Shown piece after piece: positions 49,995 to 61,225 of a stretch of 64,000 nucleotides of DNA (its first letter is position 1; each line of letters begins with the position of its first letter). The DNA is from Pelecanus crispus (Eukaryota; Chordata; Aves; Pelecaniformes; Pelecanidae), in assembly GCF_030463565.1 (NCBI RefSeq), contig NC_134648.1, positions 11,821,806 to 11,885,805 of the forward strand, read 5' to 3'. Made by a program: the position numbers and the translations under genes. Below the pieces are notes generated by a model that searched no databases, was not told the origin of the DNA, and saw nothing but the letters and a program-made list of their open reading frames with translations.

Positions 49995-50065
49995 TTGCCT
50001 TTCTGGGACAGAAAGAGGCTCAATGACTTCCCCAAGGACTTCCATGGGCCATCTCATGAGGACAA
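49995..50065 (-). repeat. MIR-like SINE fragment (minus orientation)
   Basis: 'gacagaaagaggctcaatgacttccccaagga' on the plus strand corresponds to the reverse complement of the 'ccttgggcaagtcacttaacctctctgtgcc' part of MIR-type SINEs. Confidence 0.5.
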
Positions 50066-50454
50066 GGAAGCTGATGTCTGTGCACAGAACAGATTCGTAA
50101 CATCCACAGTCCTCCCAATGCATATCTGCTATGGAGAGCCAGGTATTTGCACCTTTCTCTGCAGAGAAAAGCCATTTAGATTGCTCTGAAACAGCTCAGC
50201 TTTCAAGGGATGTGGTACCCACAGCTCTGTGAGACAACAGCCACCTGACTGCGATCAGCAATGTCCTTCATTCTCTCCATCCAAGAAGCCTACAGGAAGA
50301 AGGACCACGTGAAACCACTCAGTGATGAGGCATCTGATGGATCTACCTGTGCGCATTGACAGTTATGGTCTCTGTCACGTTTATTGCATATACAATTTCA
50401 CAGCACTGATGTCCTCTGTTAATACAGTGTGGATAATGGGCTGCTCCAAGGAGG

Positions 50455-50545
50455 TGCCCCAAAACACACAGCAAAGAGTGACAGAATTGGGATGAGAATA
50501 CAAGTTTTTGGCTCCTAGATGTGTGGTCCTGCAACATTTTAGAAG
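50455..50545 (-). repeat. MIR-like SINE fragment (minus orientation)
   Basis: 'acacacagcaaagagtgacagaattgggatgagaatacaagtttttggctcctagatgtgtggtcctgcaac' follows word for word the reverse complement of the 5' half of MIR-type SINEs ('cacacagcaagt...cagagctgggattagaacccaggtctcctgactcccagtcc...'). It may belong to the same original insertion as 49995-50065, with intervening sequence. Confidence 0.6.
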
Positions 50546-52284
50546 TACAGAAACAGTGGGATAGTACATTTCTTTCAACATTAAAAGGGCAGCCACTCAG
50601 TGCTCTGCTCAGCTATTTTTCTTTGGCTATTTCCTTGTGGGAGAGACCAGAAATATGCTCTAAAGTGTACCCCAGATGCAAATTTCAACTTCAAGACAAC
50701 TATAACAAGCATAGCAAGAAATTACCTCACTGAATGAACTTGCTTTATGCAGAGCTAGAGAAAAATACCACAAGTTTATTCTATTTTTGGAAAAAAAAAA
50801 ACCAAAAACCCACAACAAAAACCCCACTCCTCTGTATCATCTATATGTTCTACTATAGGTGACTGAGCATTAATCTTTCCTATCTCTAAAGGGGTGGGAC
50901 AGACAGAACTTAGCTGCCGACTGTGAGGATTTGGACGAGGAGTTCACACATAAAAATGTTCAACTTGGGGACTTTTACACTTACTGGGTCATTTAAACCT
51001 GAAACTTAGAACTGCAATAGTAAAGTTAAATAATAACAATTTGTCTACTCCTAATACATCAAGCTCAATAGCTATGGAAAAGATCTCAAAAACATATATT
51101 TTTTTCCAAATATTAACTCAACTCTTCTAGACTTGGGCTTTCTCTTTCCAGCCATCTCATTCCTTCAAAATGGGAGTTACTGATTACTTATTTCTTAAGT
51201 ACTCTAGCATCTCCCTAACTTCAAAATTAACATATGTTATACTAGAGCTTTTCCTCCCCAGCTAACATGACTTTGGATCACTAGGAATGGTCAGCCATAG
51301 TTTTAGTTCTTAATTATAAAGGGGAAAGGAACAAATATTTCTGAAATCTTTATTAATCTATTCTTGATTTCTACCTCACAGTAGCTACTAGGAGTTTGGT
51401 TAAGAGACCCTTCCAGCATACCTGATTTACAGCTGTCAAATCACAGGAAACTATTAATTATTATTGTTATTAATTGTTATTGAACCTGACAGTGTCACAG
51501 AATATGCTTCAAAGTACAAAGTTGGAGGAAACCTCCAATTCTTGATATTGGGACTTGGTATCCTCATATGCGTGTGTCATAAGAGATAAGAAAAATTACA
51601 TCCATAAAATTAAAATTCCTTCCTGTGGCCAGTTCCTTACAGCTTGGTAATCCAAGGGTGGGTCTCAAAGATACTTCGCTTTGGCCTAAGCGCACTGCCA
51701 TTGAATGCCATCAGCAGTAAAACCCTCACTGTATTCAGAGGGATCAACTGGATCAAAGCCCAGTGCTTTTGAGAACCCCTCCCTTAACATATAAATCTAA
51801 GGAAACTTGAGGTCCTCTGAACAGAGAGGGAGGTGTCACATGAAGAGGTTAAGAAGGTGATACCGTCTGTTAAACGTGGGAGCACTGCTGATTGTCCTGG
51901 AGATTTATAGGGAAAACCACCACTGCTGGCACTCTGCATGTCACAGCTCACCTCCCTTTCCTGGGGTGTTTTTGTGTCGTAGTAATGACTGTAGTCCAAA
52001 TACACAGAAAGTCTTGGAGCAGGAACTGTTTTTATAACATAATGTTACATTAACCTGTTGGCTTCCTCTGTAAGTGTGCAAGACTGTATATTTTTTTAAA
52101 GTCATTGGAATTAATCATGACCACTTTAAGTACTTCAGTGTTTTACAAAAGAGAGAGGCAAAGCTACACATATCTCTTGGGGCACTGGTGTCCCAAACCA
52201 GATGGGAATTGGCCTGCGGTAGGAGATGAAAAGAAAGGCCAGTAGAAATCAAGAGTGGACTTGGCTATTTGGCTTCACATCTCT

Positions 52285-52400
52285 GCTTCTCCACAGATTT
52301 CTCGTGTGGTCTTAGGCATGTAATTTAATTTGTAGTGCCTCAGTTCCCCTTCAAAAATATGAAATCACTGAGATAACAGTGTCCCAGCTGACAAGAACAT
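52285..52400 (+). repeat. MIR-like SINE fragment
   Basis: 'tgtggtcttaggcatgtaatttaatttgtagtgcctcagttccccttc...atatgaaatcactgagataac' follows the 5'-to-core order of MIR-type SINEs on the plus strand. Confidence 0.55.
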
Positions 52401-55400
52401 TGCAAACACACAGACTTTCAGTGGTACAAAGATACAGTAATGGGAACCATGTATGAACCTGAAATATTTGCAAGGAATCCCTTTTCAACCTAAAAGTGCA
52501 CAAAACCAGCAAAGTGACGTCATAACACATCTAATTTTTCTTATCATCTGAATTGGTTGTCCTGCTTAATGAAGAGAGCCATGTAAACAACACAGTCACA
52601 AAGTGAGTTATAACAACACATCTCATCTAAGGGATGATTCTAGGAATGTTTTCACACGATCCCTACTCTATCAGGGACAGAAATATTCCTCCCACCTCTC
52701 CATCGCTATCAAGAAGCAAACCCAGAGACACAAACATCTGCCAATACCACCTTCGTGGACTGGTCCTCAGAAGGTCTATCTGTAAGTCAAAAGGAACCTA
52801 AACCCTGAATCCAGTACTGCTTCTCATTACAACCACTGCTGACTGCAACACTCTCATACAACCTGGCTTAGCTCTCCTTTTACTGTTGTTTTTCTGTGGT
52901 GTTAATGATTTTTAGTATCTATAACCAACATGGCACTTTGACATTTTTTTGAGTTTCAAAAGGGCAAGTACATTTAGTAGAGACTAGTTAACCACTTGAT
53001 TGATCAATTTTATTGATCTATTTTTGGGGTTTTTTTTTAATGGCAGGTTGGAACACAAAGGAGGAATCAAAGGACAAAAGCCTCAAAGATATTTGTGCAG
53101 TAAATCAAAAATCTGGAATTGCACCTGGAAACTCCAGTGTGGCTATCTGGGGGCATTTGTATATTCTACAGGCAAACTTAGATAGGATTTTATTTTTTTT
53201 TAAACCAATCTCTCAACGCAAGCAGTACATGAACCCCCGTTACTTCAGTAAGATTTGTCTAGGTCCCACACAGGTAGTCTGTGCAGCCGGATCTCTGCGC
53301 AGCCCAAAATTTCCAAGTGGCTCTGAGGAATACTTCTTATGAAACAGAAAGTGTTAGCCAGAAAGCCTTTAGACCAGGTCTGGATATCAGAAGCTGGAAT
53401 GACCCATATGGAAGGTATAACTGCAGGGCTAAGCTTGAGTGACAGGCAATCTGCTGCTGAGTAATTAAGATCTCTGCTTCCTCATGCTGAGCTTCAGCTG
53501 GTGGCCGAACACTTGGCAGGAGATGACAGAAGGACAGAATATAGTTTTAGTTTGGACAGACACCTGGGTCTGAAATGCAGAAGTCGTCAGCATAGGAAAG
53601 ACATCTGGACGTGTATCTGCCGATGAAGTAACTAAGATAAGGTGTAGGGGAAGGTGAACAACATAACATAGAAGTACATGTGTAGGGTGAGACTGAAGGT
53701 CCTTCCAGTCTGTCTCCAGCAGTAGATGTCTAAAGGAACACTATAGGCATCGGGCAGCAGTCATGTGTGATTCCTCCCCTTAACACTTGCCCAGCCTGCA
53801 AGCATTTTTCAGTTCAGGAGCTTTCTAAATTGGAATTGGTTTCTAAGCATTTGGTTAATCCTCAGTGGACTTCTCTTCAATGAGCTTGCCCAGTCTCATC
53901 TCAAGCCTGTGGACTTTCAGCACCCAGCTCATTCTTTGGCTCTACAAGCCAACAGCTCGCTGAGGGAGAAAACACAAGGGTAATGTAAGACCAACCGTAC
54001 TTGCACAGAACAAGTCTGTCTGGCCTCAAACAGGACAGAAAAGCCCTACTGCAAAGAGCCAAGAAGAGTATGAGAAAGACCCTCCTTAAATTGCACCTGA
54101 AAGGTGCTGGGAGGTTTGGGGTTTTTTTCTTTAAAGAAAAGACATTTTCTGAGATTCATGGTAAATTTCAAGAGAGAAAAATAATGACATGTACTGTGGG
54201 CTAAAGCTCGTCATCAGTTCATGACCGAAGTTTGTCAAGCCTGGGCCTCAGACAAGTGCCAATATGAGAGAGAAATGCTGTTTTCGAGAGCCAAGCAGGA
54301 CTTGGCTCTTTACCAGTTTGATTTACTCAAATACGAATGTTTGAAAAAGTTCAGAGAGCTGCAATGTTGAAATGTTGAAGATGACAGATTACTGGGCAAA
54401 TGGCTAGACCAAACCTGCATTTTTTTTTCTTTTGAACTAACTTTGCAATGCCTATATTCAGTAATTATAATAATTTAATAATTCCTCTTTTGGCTTGTGC
54501 AGCAGAGGAATGCAACACATATTAAACCAGCGTGTTTTTCCAAAATATTTGAAACATAAATAAAGTATAGCATTATTCAAACCTAACAAGAACTTTTCCC
54601 ATTTTAGTAGGAACATAACATACCAATTATTGTAATACATTTAGTTAAGAGCAAGTCAGATTGTCTTAGTTGATGGGTGATGACTACGTACAGACTCAGA
54701 AAAAGCCTCCCATTTAAGACCACAGCGTGACAAGTGCCAACACTAGCAATTGTCTGTGGCTTCAGTGCAGTGCTTAGCATCCTCTGGCTCCATGGGGATG
54801 CCTGGTTTGGTGAATTGTTAGATAAAGGATGCTCCAAGAATCCAATCCAAAAATTCAGGCGTGAGAGCGGGAGTTATTCGATCGATTTTAATGAGCTTCA
54901 GATCAAGTATCTTGTATACTGTATATCTTCCTCACAGTATGCAGTAGTTCTGAAGCAGAAAGGATGCAAAAAGGATCTGGCAGCTCACTGGGAACATTTC
55001 GATAACTTCACATTTTACATACAGATTGTTATTTTAATGCTGCTGTACAGCAGCAATTTCAGGGTTACAGTTTGGGTTGCAATTTAATAAAGTAAGAAAC
55101 AAACAGGTATGTCAGTAAAATTCAATAGGTTATTCAGTTAAATAACAGTGGCTTTCTGCAGTGGAAAGATGGGTCATGGAGAAAGACAGGTGGGTGCAGC
55201 TCTCATACCTCCTATTTCATACCTGAAACTGTGCTGCACTTAATTCTTTCTGAGCCTATGCTTGGATTGCTCAGATTGTTCTTTGTCTGACATCAATATT
55301 TCTTAGACTCATCTGCAATTTTAATACTAACCTTGTTCTTGCAAGCAAACATGAAAATTGATGCCTTTTAATCACTGCCCAAATAGACTCACAAATAGGT

Positions 55401-56045
55401 CAGAGCAGGTCAGTAAGGTGCTACCTCCTCTCAAATAAAAGAACAAGGGGATATTAATGACACTGCAAAGCTCCCAAAAATATGTCTACAGTTCAGTCAC
55501 TACGACAGCAGACAGAGCTGAAGAGACATCTGCTGAGAAAGCACATACACAAAGCAAAGCTTCTTGCTAGTGCAACCATATTGCTGCAGTCTCTGAGCTC
55601 CTCACGGAAAGGGTAGCAAATGTAGTCTACACTGCACTGGAGTTTTCAGTGCTCATCCTTCTGCTTGCCTGCTGTACTCCCCCTTCCACAACACACTCGG
55701 TGTCACAGCAGCAGCTGCTCTGCACAGCATCCCACTCTGCCTCACCGTTCCTTCCACCTCGGCGAGTACATTTTCCTGACCCAAACACATTTGAACAGCA
55801 GCGAGCAGCAGATCAAACTTGGGTCCAGCATGCTGCACTCTGCTTGCAAATCCACTCTGCTCCTTTAAACCAGAAGCAACTCCTAAACCTTAACCAAAAA
55901 AATATATTTATTAAGTCTTCCTATGTAGAAAGTAACTATAAATTAAACATAGCATACAACAGATATGTGTTTGCATGATCACATGCAGCTCTTTTAAATG
56001 TTAAGTGCTATTACCAGAAATAAATAATTCCACTCATGCTCTCAC

Positions 56046-57402
56046 CTGTGGAAGGATAACATAGCCTGTCTTCTGGAGAACAGTCCCTCATGAAACGCAG
56101 AGATGACATGAAGGAATTCCCTTCTCTGTCATGAACTTTACTTCTCAGTCTATCAAAGAGCAACCCAAGACTACCCTTCTGTGCAGAGTCATCCAGCTTG
56201 TCCTTGGAGGTGTTCTTGGGCTCTGGAGATGAAAGCAGGAGGTACTTTTCATTACAGATAAATATGTCATTCACAGGAGCCCCTGGAGGAGTCTCTTTAA
56301 AGGTAAACTTTTCCAGGAGTCCTGGGACATCCTCCATCCTGGTGCAATATGATTTTTGAGGTATACTGGTCATCTTGGAAGGCCTAGTGTGAGGACTGTA
56401 GACTGGGAAGGTTACCTCCTCGCTGTAATCCCTTGGAGATCTCTCTTCAGAGACGACAGAAAAATCAGATGGATTTGAGAGAGGGCTCCCATTTCCTAAA
56501 TATCCTTCTGCCCACTCCCCTACTTTAAGCTCCTGCGGCTGAGTGTTATTTGCTCTATTATTGTTACTGTTCCTTTGGCTTAGGGAATAGCTAGGAGTAC
56601 TGGGGAAGCTGAAGAAAGCTTGTTCTGAAGAGGCTTTGACTTTGCTGTCTGAATCCTGCTTTAGTCCTTCCGGAGACGAGGTTAGAGGCTCCAAAATGGA
56701 CCTTTTGATCGCATTGGCTATGAGCCTCAGTGGTGATTTTGGCTGGCCAGCTGCATGCTCCCTGGCAACTGCATCTGCACTCCTCAGAGCATCTTTTGCG
56801 TCAATTGGCAAAGCTGGTGGAGCACTGTCTGCAAATGAGAGAGGCACAGAACAACCAGATAGTTTGAACGCATCTTTTCTCCAGTCAGCATCCTTCTCCT
56901 CTGAAGTCCCCAGTGCTCCTTTGTTTTGATACTCTGGACTGGTTCCACCTAAGTCCATCCTCTTTGAATCATACGACAAGGGTCGCTGTTGAGTACAAAG
57001 TACCAGCCTCCTTTTTGCCTCTAATTCTTGCTCAAGCTTTTCTTCTGGGTGCCTTGTATTTTTGCCATCTTTCTCTTTCAAATCCAGAGATGACAGCACT
57101 TTGGTCTTCCTGTTAAAATCTGGTTCAGAGATATATTTCGGGGTTTTTTCCTTCCAGCCCTGGGCTGCGTATGCCCCGATGTCACCAGCTATATCTTCAG
57201 GCTCAGAAAAATCAGCAGCCAGCGTCCCATTGCCAGGAGGGTTCCGTGGAGTACCTCTAGTGCTGCTCTGAAAAGGACAGTGGGGCACATAGAGGCGGAT
57301 GTCTTCAGACATCTCTCTGGCTTTTTCTTTTCTTTGAAATACTGGGCTGTAGGGTTTGAAATGTCCTCTTGTAACTTCTAGTGGTTTCTTGTAAGAAGCC
57401 AA
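56046..57402 (-). CDS. MICAL2: MICAL2 (MICALCL part), large internal exon
   Basis: The 1357-base exon stays open for 452 codons, starting LASYKKPLEVTRGHFKPY and ending DRLCYPST plus one base. It encodes the long, mostly disordered Ser/Pro/Lys-rich region that precedes the bMERB domain in MICALCL and long MICAL2 forms. Visible inside are a charged segment (EKLEQELEAKRRLVL), a compact amphipathic-looking block PKSPLRLIANAIKRSILEPL at about 56682-56741, an Asn-rich stretch and several SP sites. Mouse MICALCL (Ebitein1) is known to bind ERK2, so this region may hold the docking sites; that is inference here. The acceptor is a pyrimidine tract ending CACTTCACAG; the donor is ACAG/GTGAGAG. Enzyme domains of full MICAL2 (FAD monooxygenase, CH, LIM) are not in the window. 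Confidence 0.93.
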
Positions 57403-59644
57403 CTGTGAAGTGCATGAAAAAAAGATTATTTTAGTGGTTAAAAATATTGTTTAATGTATCTTTTATTTCATACAATATTTTAAGCAATTTCAATCTTAAC
57501 ATAATACTAATAAACAAAATATTCACTTTACATACTCATATATAAACACATATATATGTAGATGATAATACAATAAGAAAAGTTTTTCTCCCCAAAGGGC
57601 TAGTATTTCTCTAGGAGCAGAGGTCTAATACTGCTGGAAATTTTAGTAGTCTAAAAATAATGTTATTCATGCTAAGAACCTGTCATATCATTATGAATTA
57701 CCTTTAATATTTTCCTTAGAAAGAAGCAGTCCTATCTACAGGAAAATAAACAAAAGCAGGCCTGCTCTATTCTCCCACATGCATTCCAGTTGCATGAACT
57801 TTGTAGAGTTTCCAGCAAGCACAAGGGACCACAACCCATCCTCTCCAACTACTTTTGTAATATTGCACGCTTACATAGCACAGGTAGGAATGAATTAGCT
57901 TACCCAGAAAAGCTTGTAAAATGCAAGACAGTAGTTTTAAAAAATTCAATTAGTTCTCTCTCATGATTCTTTTTGCTTTGGTGAACATTTAAATTCATTA
58001 CTATAGCCACCAAACTCTTCTGCTGGAGATAGTACCAAGGAAAAACGTCCACATTATCTAGCCAGCAGACCAAAATTAGAGGGTTTTTTTCCTTTTAAAA
58101 GGGAGGCATTTTATCCTCAATGCTATGTGATAATGGATGGTGAGAAGATTCAATTCCTGTTTGCAGTTATGTGCCAGATTCCCAAATTCACAGGGCTGAA
58201 GCCATTAATCTGTCTGACTTCTCGTTTCCCAGAAGCATCAGAAGTAAGGCAATAATGATTATTCCCTGTTTCACAGTTGTGTTTGATGACTAAAATTAGT
58301 ATCAGCCAGGATGTCAGGCAAAAAAAACATGAGAAACACCAATAAACAAATAAATACCCTCTTAATCTTCTCTCTTTAGAGGAAGAAAAAGGCCACTATG
58401 CGCTGCTTATGGAGTGGGAGCTGCAGCATGGAGTCACCTCTCCTCGAGAGCAGCACGGCCAGGCAGCGCTGTGCAGCTCTGCTCCCCTGGGATGTTCCCT
58501 TCCTGGCCCTATTGTCCTGGACCGGATTTCAACTACCACCGTGGACATGGAAGACTATTCTTTTTCTATCGCAGACCTGAGGTCAAGCAATTTTACTCAT
58601 GTTTAACCCAAGGGTGAGGACAACTGGCTAGGACACGGAAGACGCGGGCTGGTCCCCACTCCACCCGGCTCCGAGTCCAGGGAACATGCTGCCCTTTGCT
58701 CAGGATGGTCAGTCACAACTCCTGCTGCAGTGCTGCACTTACGGCACGCCCGCCCTTCCTCAGCCTTAAAACAAAACAAAACAAAAAAAGGCAAAAAAAA
58801 AAAGGCAGAAAATACAATGGAAATGCTAGGTCCCAAAGGAAGCTGAAGATGCTCCTGAACTGTGGGAGGTGTGGAGCCAAGGGCCTGCTGCATATTAAGA
58901 AGAGAAGTCTTCTGCCCACTGGATGCAAGGGGTAAACATTAGACATGGTCAAACCTATGTCTAAGGCATGTAATGGCCGGAAACCCCCCAGTCTCCTATG
59001 CCAGGTTTCCTATGGCCAGCACTATGCAAGCCCTTACCTTGGCTCCCAGATTTGCTCTCCAAGGCCAGTGCTGGCACTTGCCTTTTGCCCACTGATGCAC
59101 AGCAATCAAGTGGAATTTAAGCCACTTGGATGTGATACTCTCTCACCCCACCGCTGCTGGTACCTGGCCTTGCCCAACATGCCACATGTTTCCATCCAGC
59201 CCTACAACCACGCAGGCAGACCAACAGCCAGCTCGGGAGCACCAGGGGACAGAGATCTGGGGGGTGTCCTCTCCTTTGGGCAGAAACCATGGCATAGAGG
59301 AAATCCCAGTGGCAGCTAAACCCCATGCTGTGAGGGAAGGGCAGGGTGGTGGTGCCTACGTGTTGGCTGATGCAACATGTTAGCACCTAAATCTCAGTGC
59401 GATCGAGGTCTGAGTCCCACAGAAAGCAAATGCCGCTTAGCCATATGATTTGGGAATGGTTATATCAATCAGAGCATCCAAGTCTCTTCCCTATGTATAG
59501 CACAGGCATAACTCTAACTTTTGCTGCTTATTGTGAGAATCAAAACTATCTGAGAGAGCAGAGGATGCTCAGACAGCCTGCCAAAAGCAGACGTGCCCCA
59601 ACAGGAGTTACGCTTGTTTTGCTCTGCACAATTCTCCCTCGTAC
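57403..59644 (-). other. MICAL2: MICAL2 intron
   Basis: A 2242-base GT-AG intron. It includes an (AAAAC)-type A-rich simple repeat at 58764-58806. Overlapping short open frames around 58400-59400 on both strands show no recognisable product. Confidence 0.8.
58764..58806. repeat. (AAAAC)n A-rich simple repeat
   Basis: Three or more AAAAC units pass into two long A runs separated by GGC. Low-complexity tract, no gene. Confidence 0.85.
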
Positions 59645-59742
59645 CTGTGTTTGGGAATGATCATCTCCAGGACCACTTTGACAGCTGGCTGAGCTGTCCT
59701 TCGAGTGCAGCCCAGGTTTCTTGCTGGACAGTAGAGGGAAAC
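59645..59742 (-). CDS. MICAL2: Probable MICAL2 (MICALCL part) exon
   Basis: The 98-base interval has a good acceptor (GTATCTTTGGCAG), a strong donor (ACACAG/GTACGAG) and is open in only the needed frame, encoding FPLLSSKKPGLHSKDSSA followed by SCQSGPGDDHSQTQ. It ends in phase 0, exactly as required by the large exon starting at 57402. I do not recognise the sequence itself as a known domain; the Ser/Lys-rich composition matches the adjoining disordered region. Support comes from splice sites and phase, not homology. Confidence 0.72.
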
Positions 59743-60759
59743 CTGCCAAAGATACAAATTTTACCATCATATTGGCATTGCTTTTGTCTTAAAGTTTGCA
59801 ATTAAAGAACAAGAGTAGAAAGTTAAAGAGTCATCTGGATACAGTTGTACCTGGAGAGCTGACCTACAGTAATGAAGTTGATGGCCTCACTCACATGTGT
59901 GTGCACACTGTGCCAAACACATGTTGACATTTTCAGCAGCGGACCTGAACTGCTTCCACTTTTTGGCTGGATGTAGTGAAGCAGCTTTTGAGTTCCAGGA
60001 AACTTTCTGGAAAACCAGCCCTCTTTAGAGGGCTTTCAGGCCTTAAAAGCAGAGGCAGTCAAAACAACCAGTGAATTTTGAAGCTTTGGGTAGTTCCAAG
60101 AAATGAAGAAAATGGATGACTTCCGAGAGGGTTGTCAGTCAGAATGGGAAAGAAATGGGAAATGCAACCACCTGCAGGCAGTAAGGAGAGAAACAATCCT
60201 GCGGTCTCCCAAGCCAGGCCAACGGGCTGCGCACTGGGGGCTCTCCTAGGATCAGGCAAGGTAACTAATTGCTAAAGGTCTTGAACCAAAACTAGCACAG
60301 ACAGACTTAGACCTGCTGGAAACAAAAGTAGGGAGGTAACTCGCACCTGAAGGGAGTCAGAAGAGCTCTCTAATACTTGTGCCTGTGGGAATTCTACGTA
60401 ATAAATAATCTTTGGAAAGAAGAAAAGTATCCCAGAGCCAAGATATTATACCATGTCAAGCTTTAACATGACAAGTATATTTATAGCTGAATTATTAACT
60501 CCCAAACCCAATTAGTAGTTCTAAAACCCACAAAGGTTCCCAAGCAAACTTTGGTTCTTCTACATAGGGATTAAAAGCTGCATAAGGACAAAAGCAACAC
60601 ACCAGAGAGAGAAGACAGTTCCTGCATGTGGACTTCAGAAAAGGCAAGCCAGGGAGAGAGGCCAACTTTACTTTCATCTCCTCTCAGTGCCTCACCTGTG
60701 CGTTCTGAGTCTTGATGCAATTTGTTACATTCAGTCAAGAAAGGAGGGAAACGACTCAC
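59743..60759 (-). other. MICAL2: MICAL2 intron (probable)
   Basis: A 1017-base GT-AG interval between two probable exons. A strong-looking extra donor (CACAG/GTGAGG) at about 60693-60698 lies in it but has no matching exon (see rejected items). Confidence 0.6.
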
Positions 60760-60885
60760 TGGAGTTCATTAAGGAACTCCCATAGGGACCAGCAACGAGG
60801 GGCTGAACTGAGACAAATCCAGCTTTTGTCGCCTGGTTAAAGGGATACCATAACTCTGGTCTGCTGCTGGTCTTGCTTTCTGTAT
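60760..60885 (-). CDS. MICAL2: Probable MICAL2 (MICALCL part) exon
   Basis: The 126-base interval encodes TESKTSSRPELWYPFNQA followed by TKAGFVSVQPLVAGPYGSSLMNS, with codon-like composition and no stop. The donor CCA/GTGAGTCG is strong. The acceptor (TTGCAAAAAG) lies about 22 bases after a long CT tract and is the first AG after it, so it is acceptable but not ideal. Both boundaries are phase 1, making it a symmetric exon that could be skipped; it fits the phase-1 entry of the 59645-59742 exon. No known domain is recognised. Confidence 0.6.
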
Positions 60886-61155
60886 CTTTTTGCAATGAGT
60901 TTTCAGGGGAGGGGAAAAGAAAGACAGACAAAAATCTACCCTTCAGATAATTTCAGACACATTGTCATGGTCCAATGATGGTCATCAAACTCTATCTTCA
61001 TTTTCACAGCCTATCCCCACCCTACCCCGATTCTCCATCCCCAGTACCAACATCCCTCCTTTCCCACCCACGCACGTCCACCTTTATATTCTGTATAGCA
61101 AATTGACCTTGGGAAAAGATGAGAATCGAGAACGAGGATGAAAACCCACTGTTAC

Positions 61156-61225
61156 CTGTGTAAGTGAGACAGGGGAGTTTAGCCTGATCCGCTAAAGCCC
61201 TTCGCCTCCTGACATGGGCAAACAT
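61156..61225 (-). CDS. MICAL2: Possible first coding exon of a short MICALCL-type transcript, or internal MICAL2 exon
   Basis: Two readings are possible. An ATG at 61225-61223 with A at -3 opens MFAHVRRRRALADQAKLP followed by CLTYT and runs to donor ACACAG/GTAACAG. Alternatively, an acceptor CCCATGTCAG makes an internal 53-base exon 61208-61156. Only one frame is open and it leaves in phase 1, which is what the next exon needs. Starting at this ATG the joined chain is 2292 bases, 763 codons plus a stop, close to the size I recall for human MICALCL (about 700 residues). Homology was not recognised, so this remains a phase-based inference. Confidence 0.4.

Larger units (their letters stand above)
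48042..56045 (-). other. MICAL2: MICAL2 intron (8.0 kb)
   Basis: An 8004-base GT-AG interval between the large exon and the linker exon. Both boundaries are phase 1, so an additional cassette exon could lie inside without breaking the frame; none was recognised. It holds three MIR-like fragments near 50.0, 50.5 and 52.3 kb, and AT-rich blocks with TAAT motifs around 48100-48900 that look like candidate conserved elements. Otherwise nothing was recognised. Confidence 0.82.

Noticed and set aside
53670..53730. Words resembling a CR1 end (gaaggtccttccagtctgtctcc)
   Set aside because: Only about 20 bases resemble the consensus and no octamer or upstream CR1 sequence follows; too short to call.
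60693..60759. Possible 9-base microexon or alternative donor (CACAG/GTGAGG) near 60698
   Set aside because: The donor word is strong, but extending the exon at 60885 to it meets a stop codon, and a 9-base microexon after CAAGACTCAG would need evidence from RNA.
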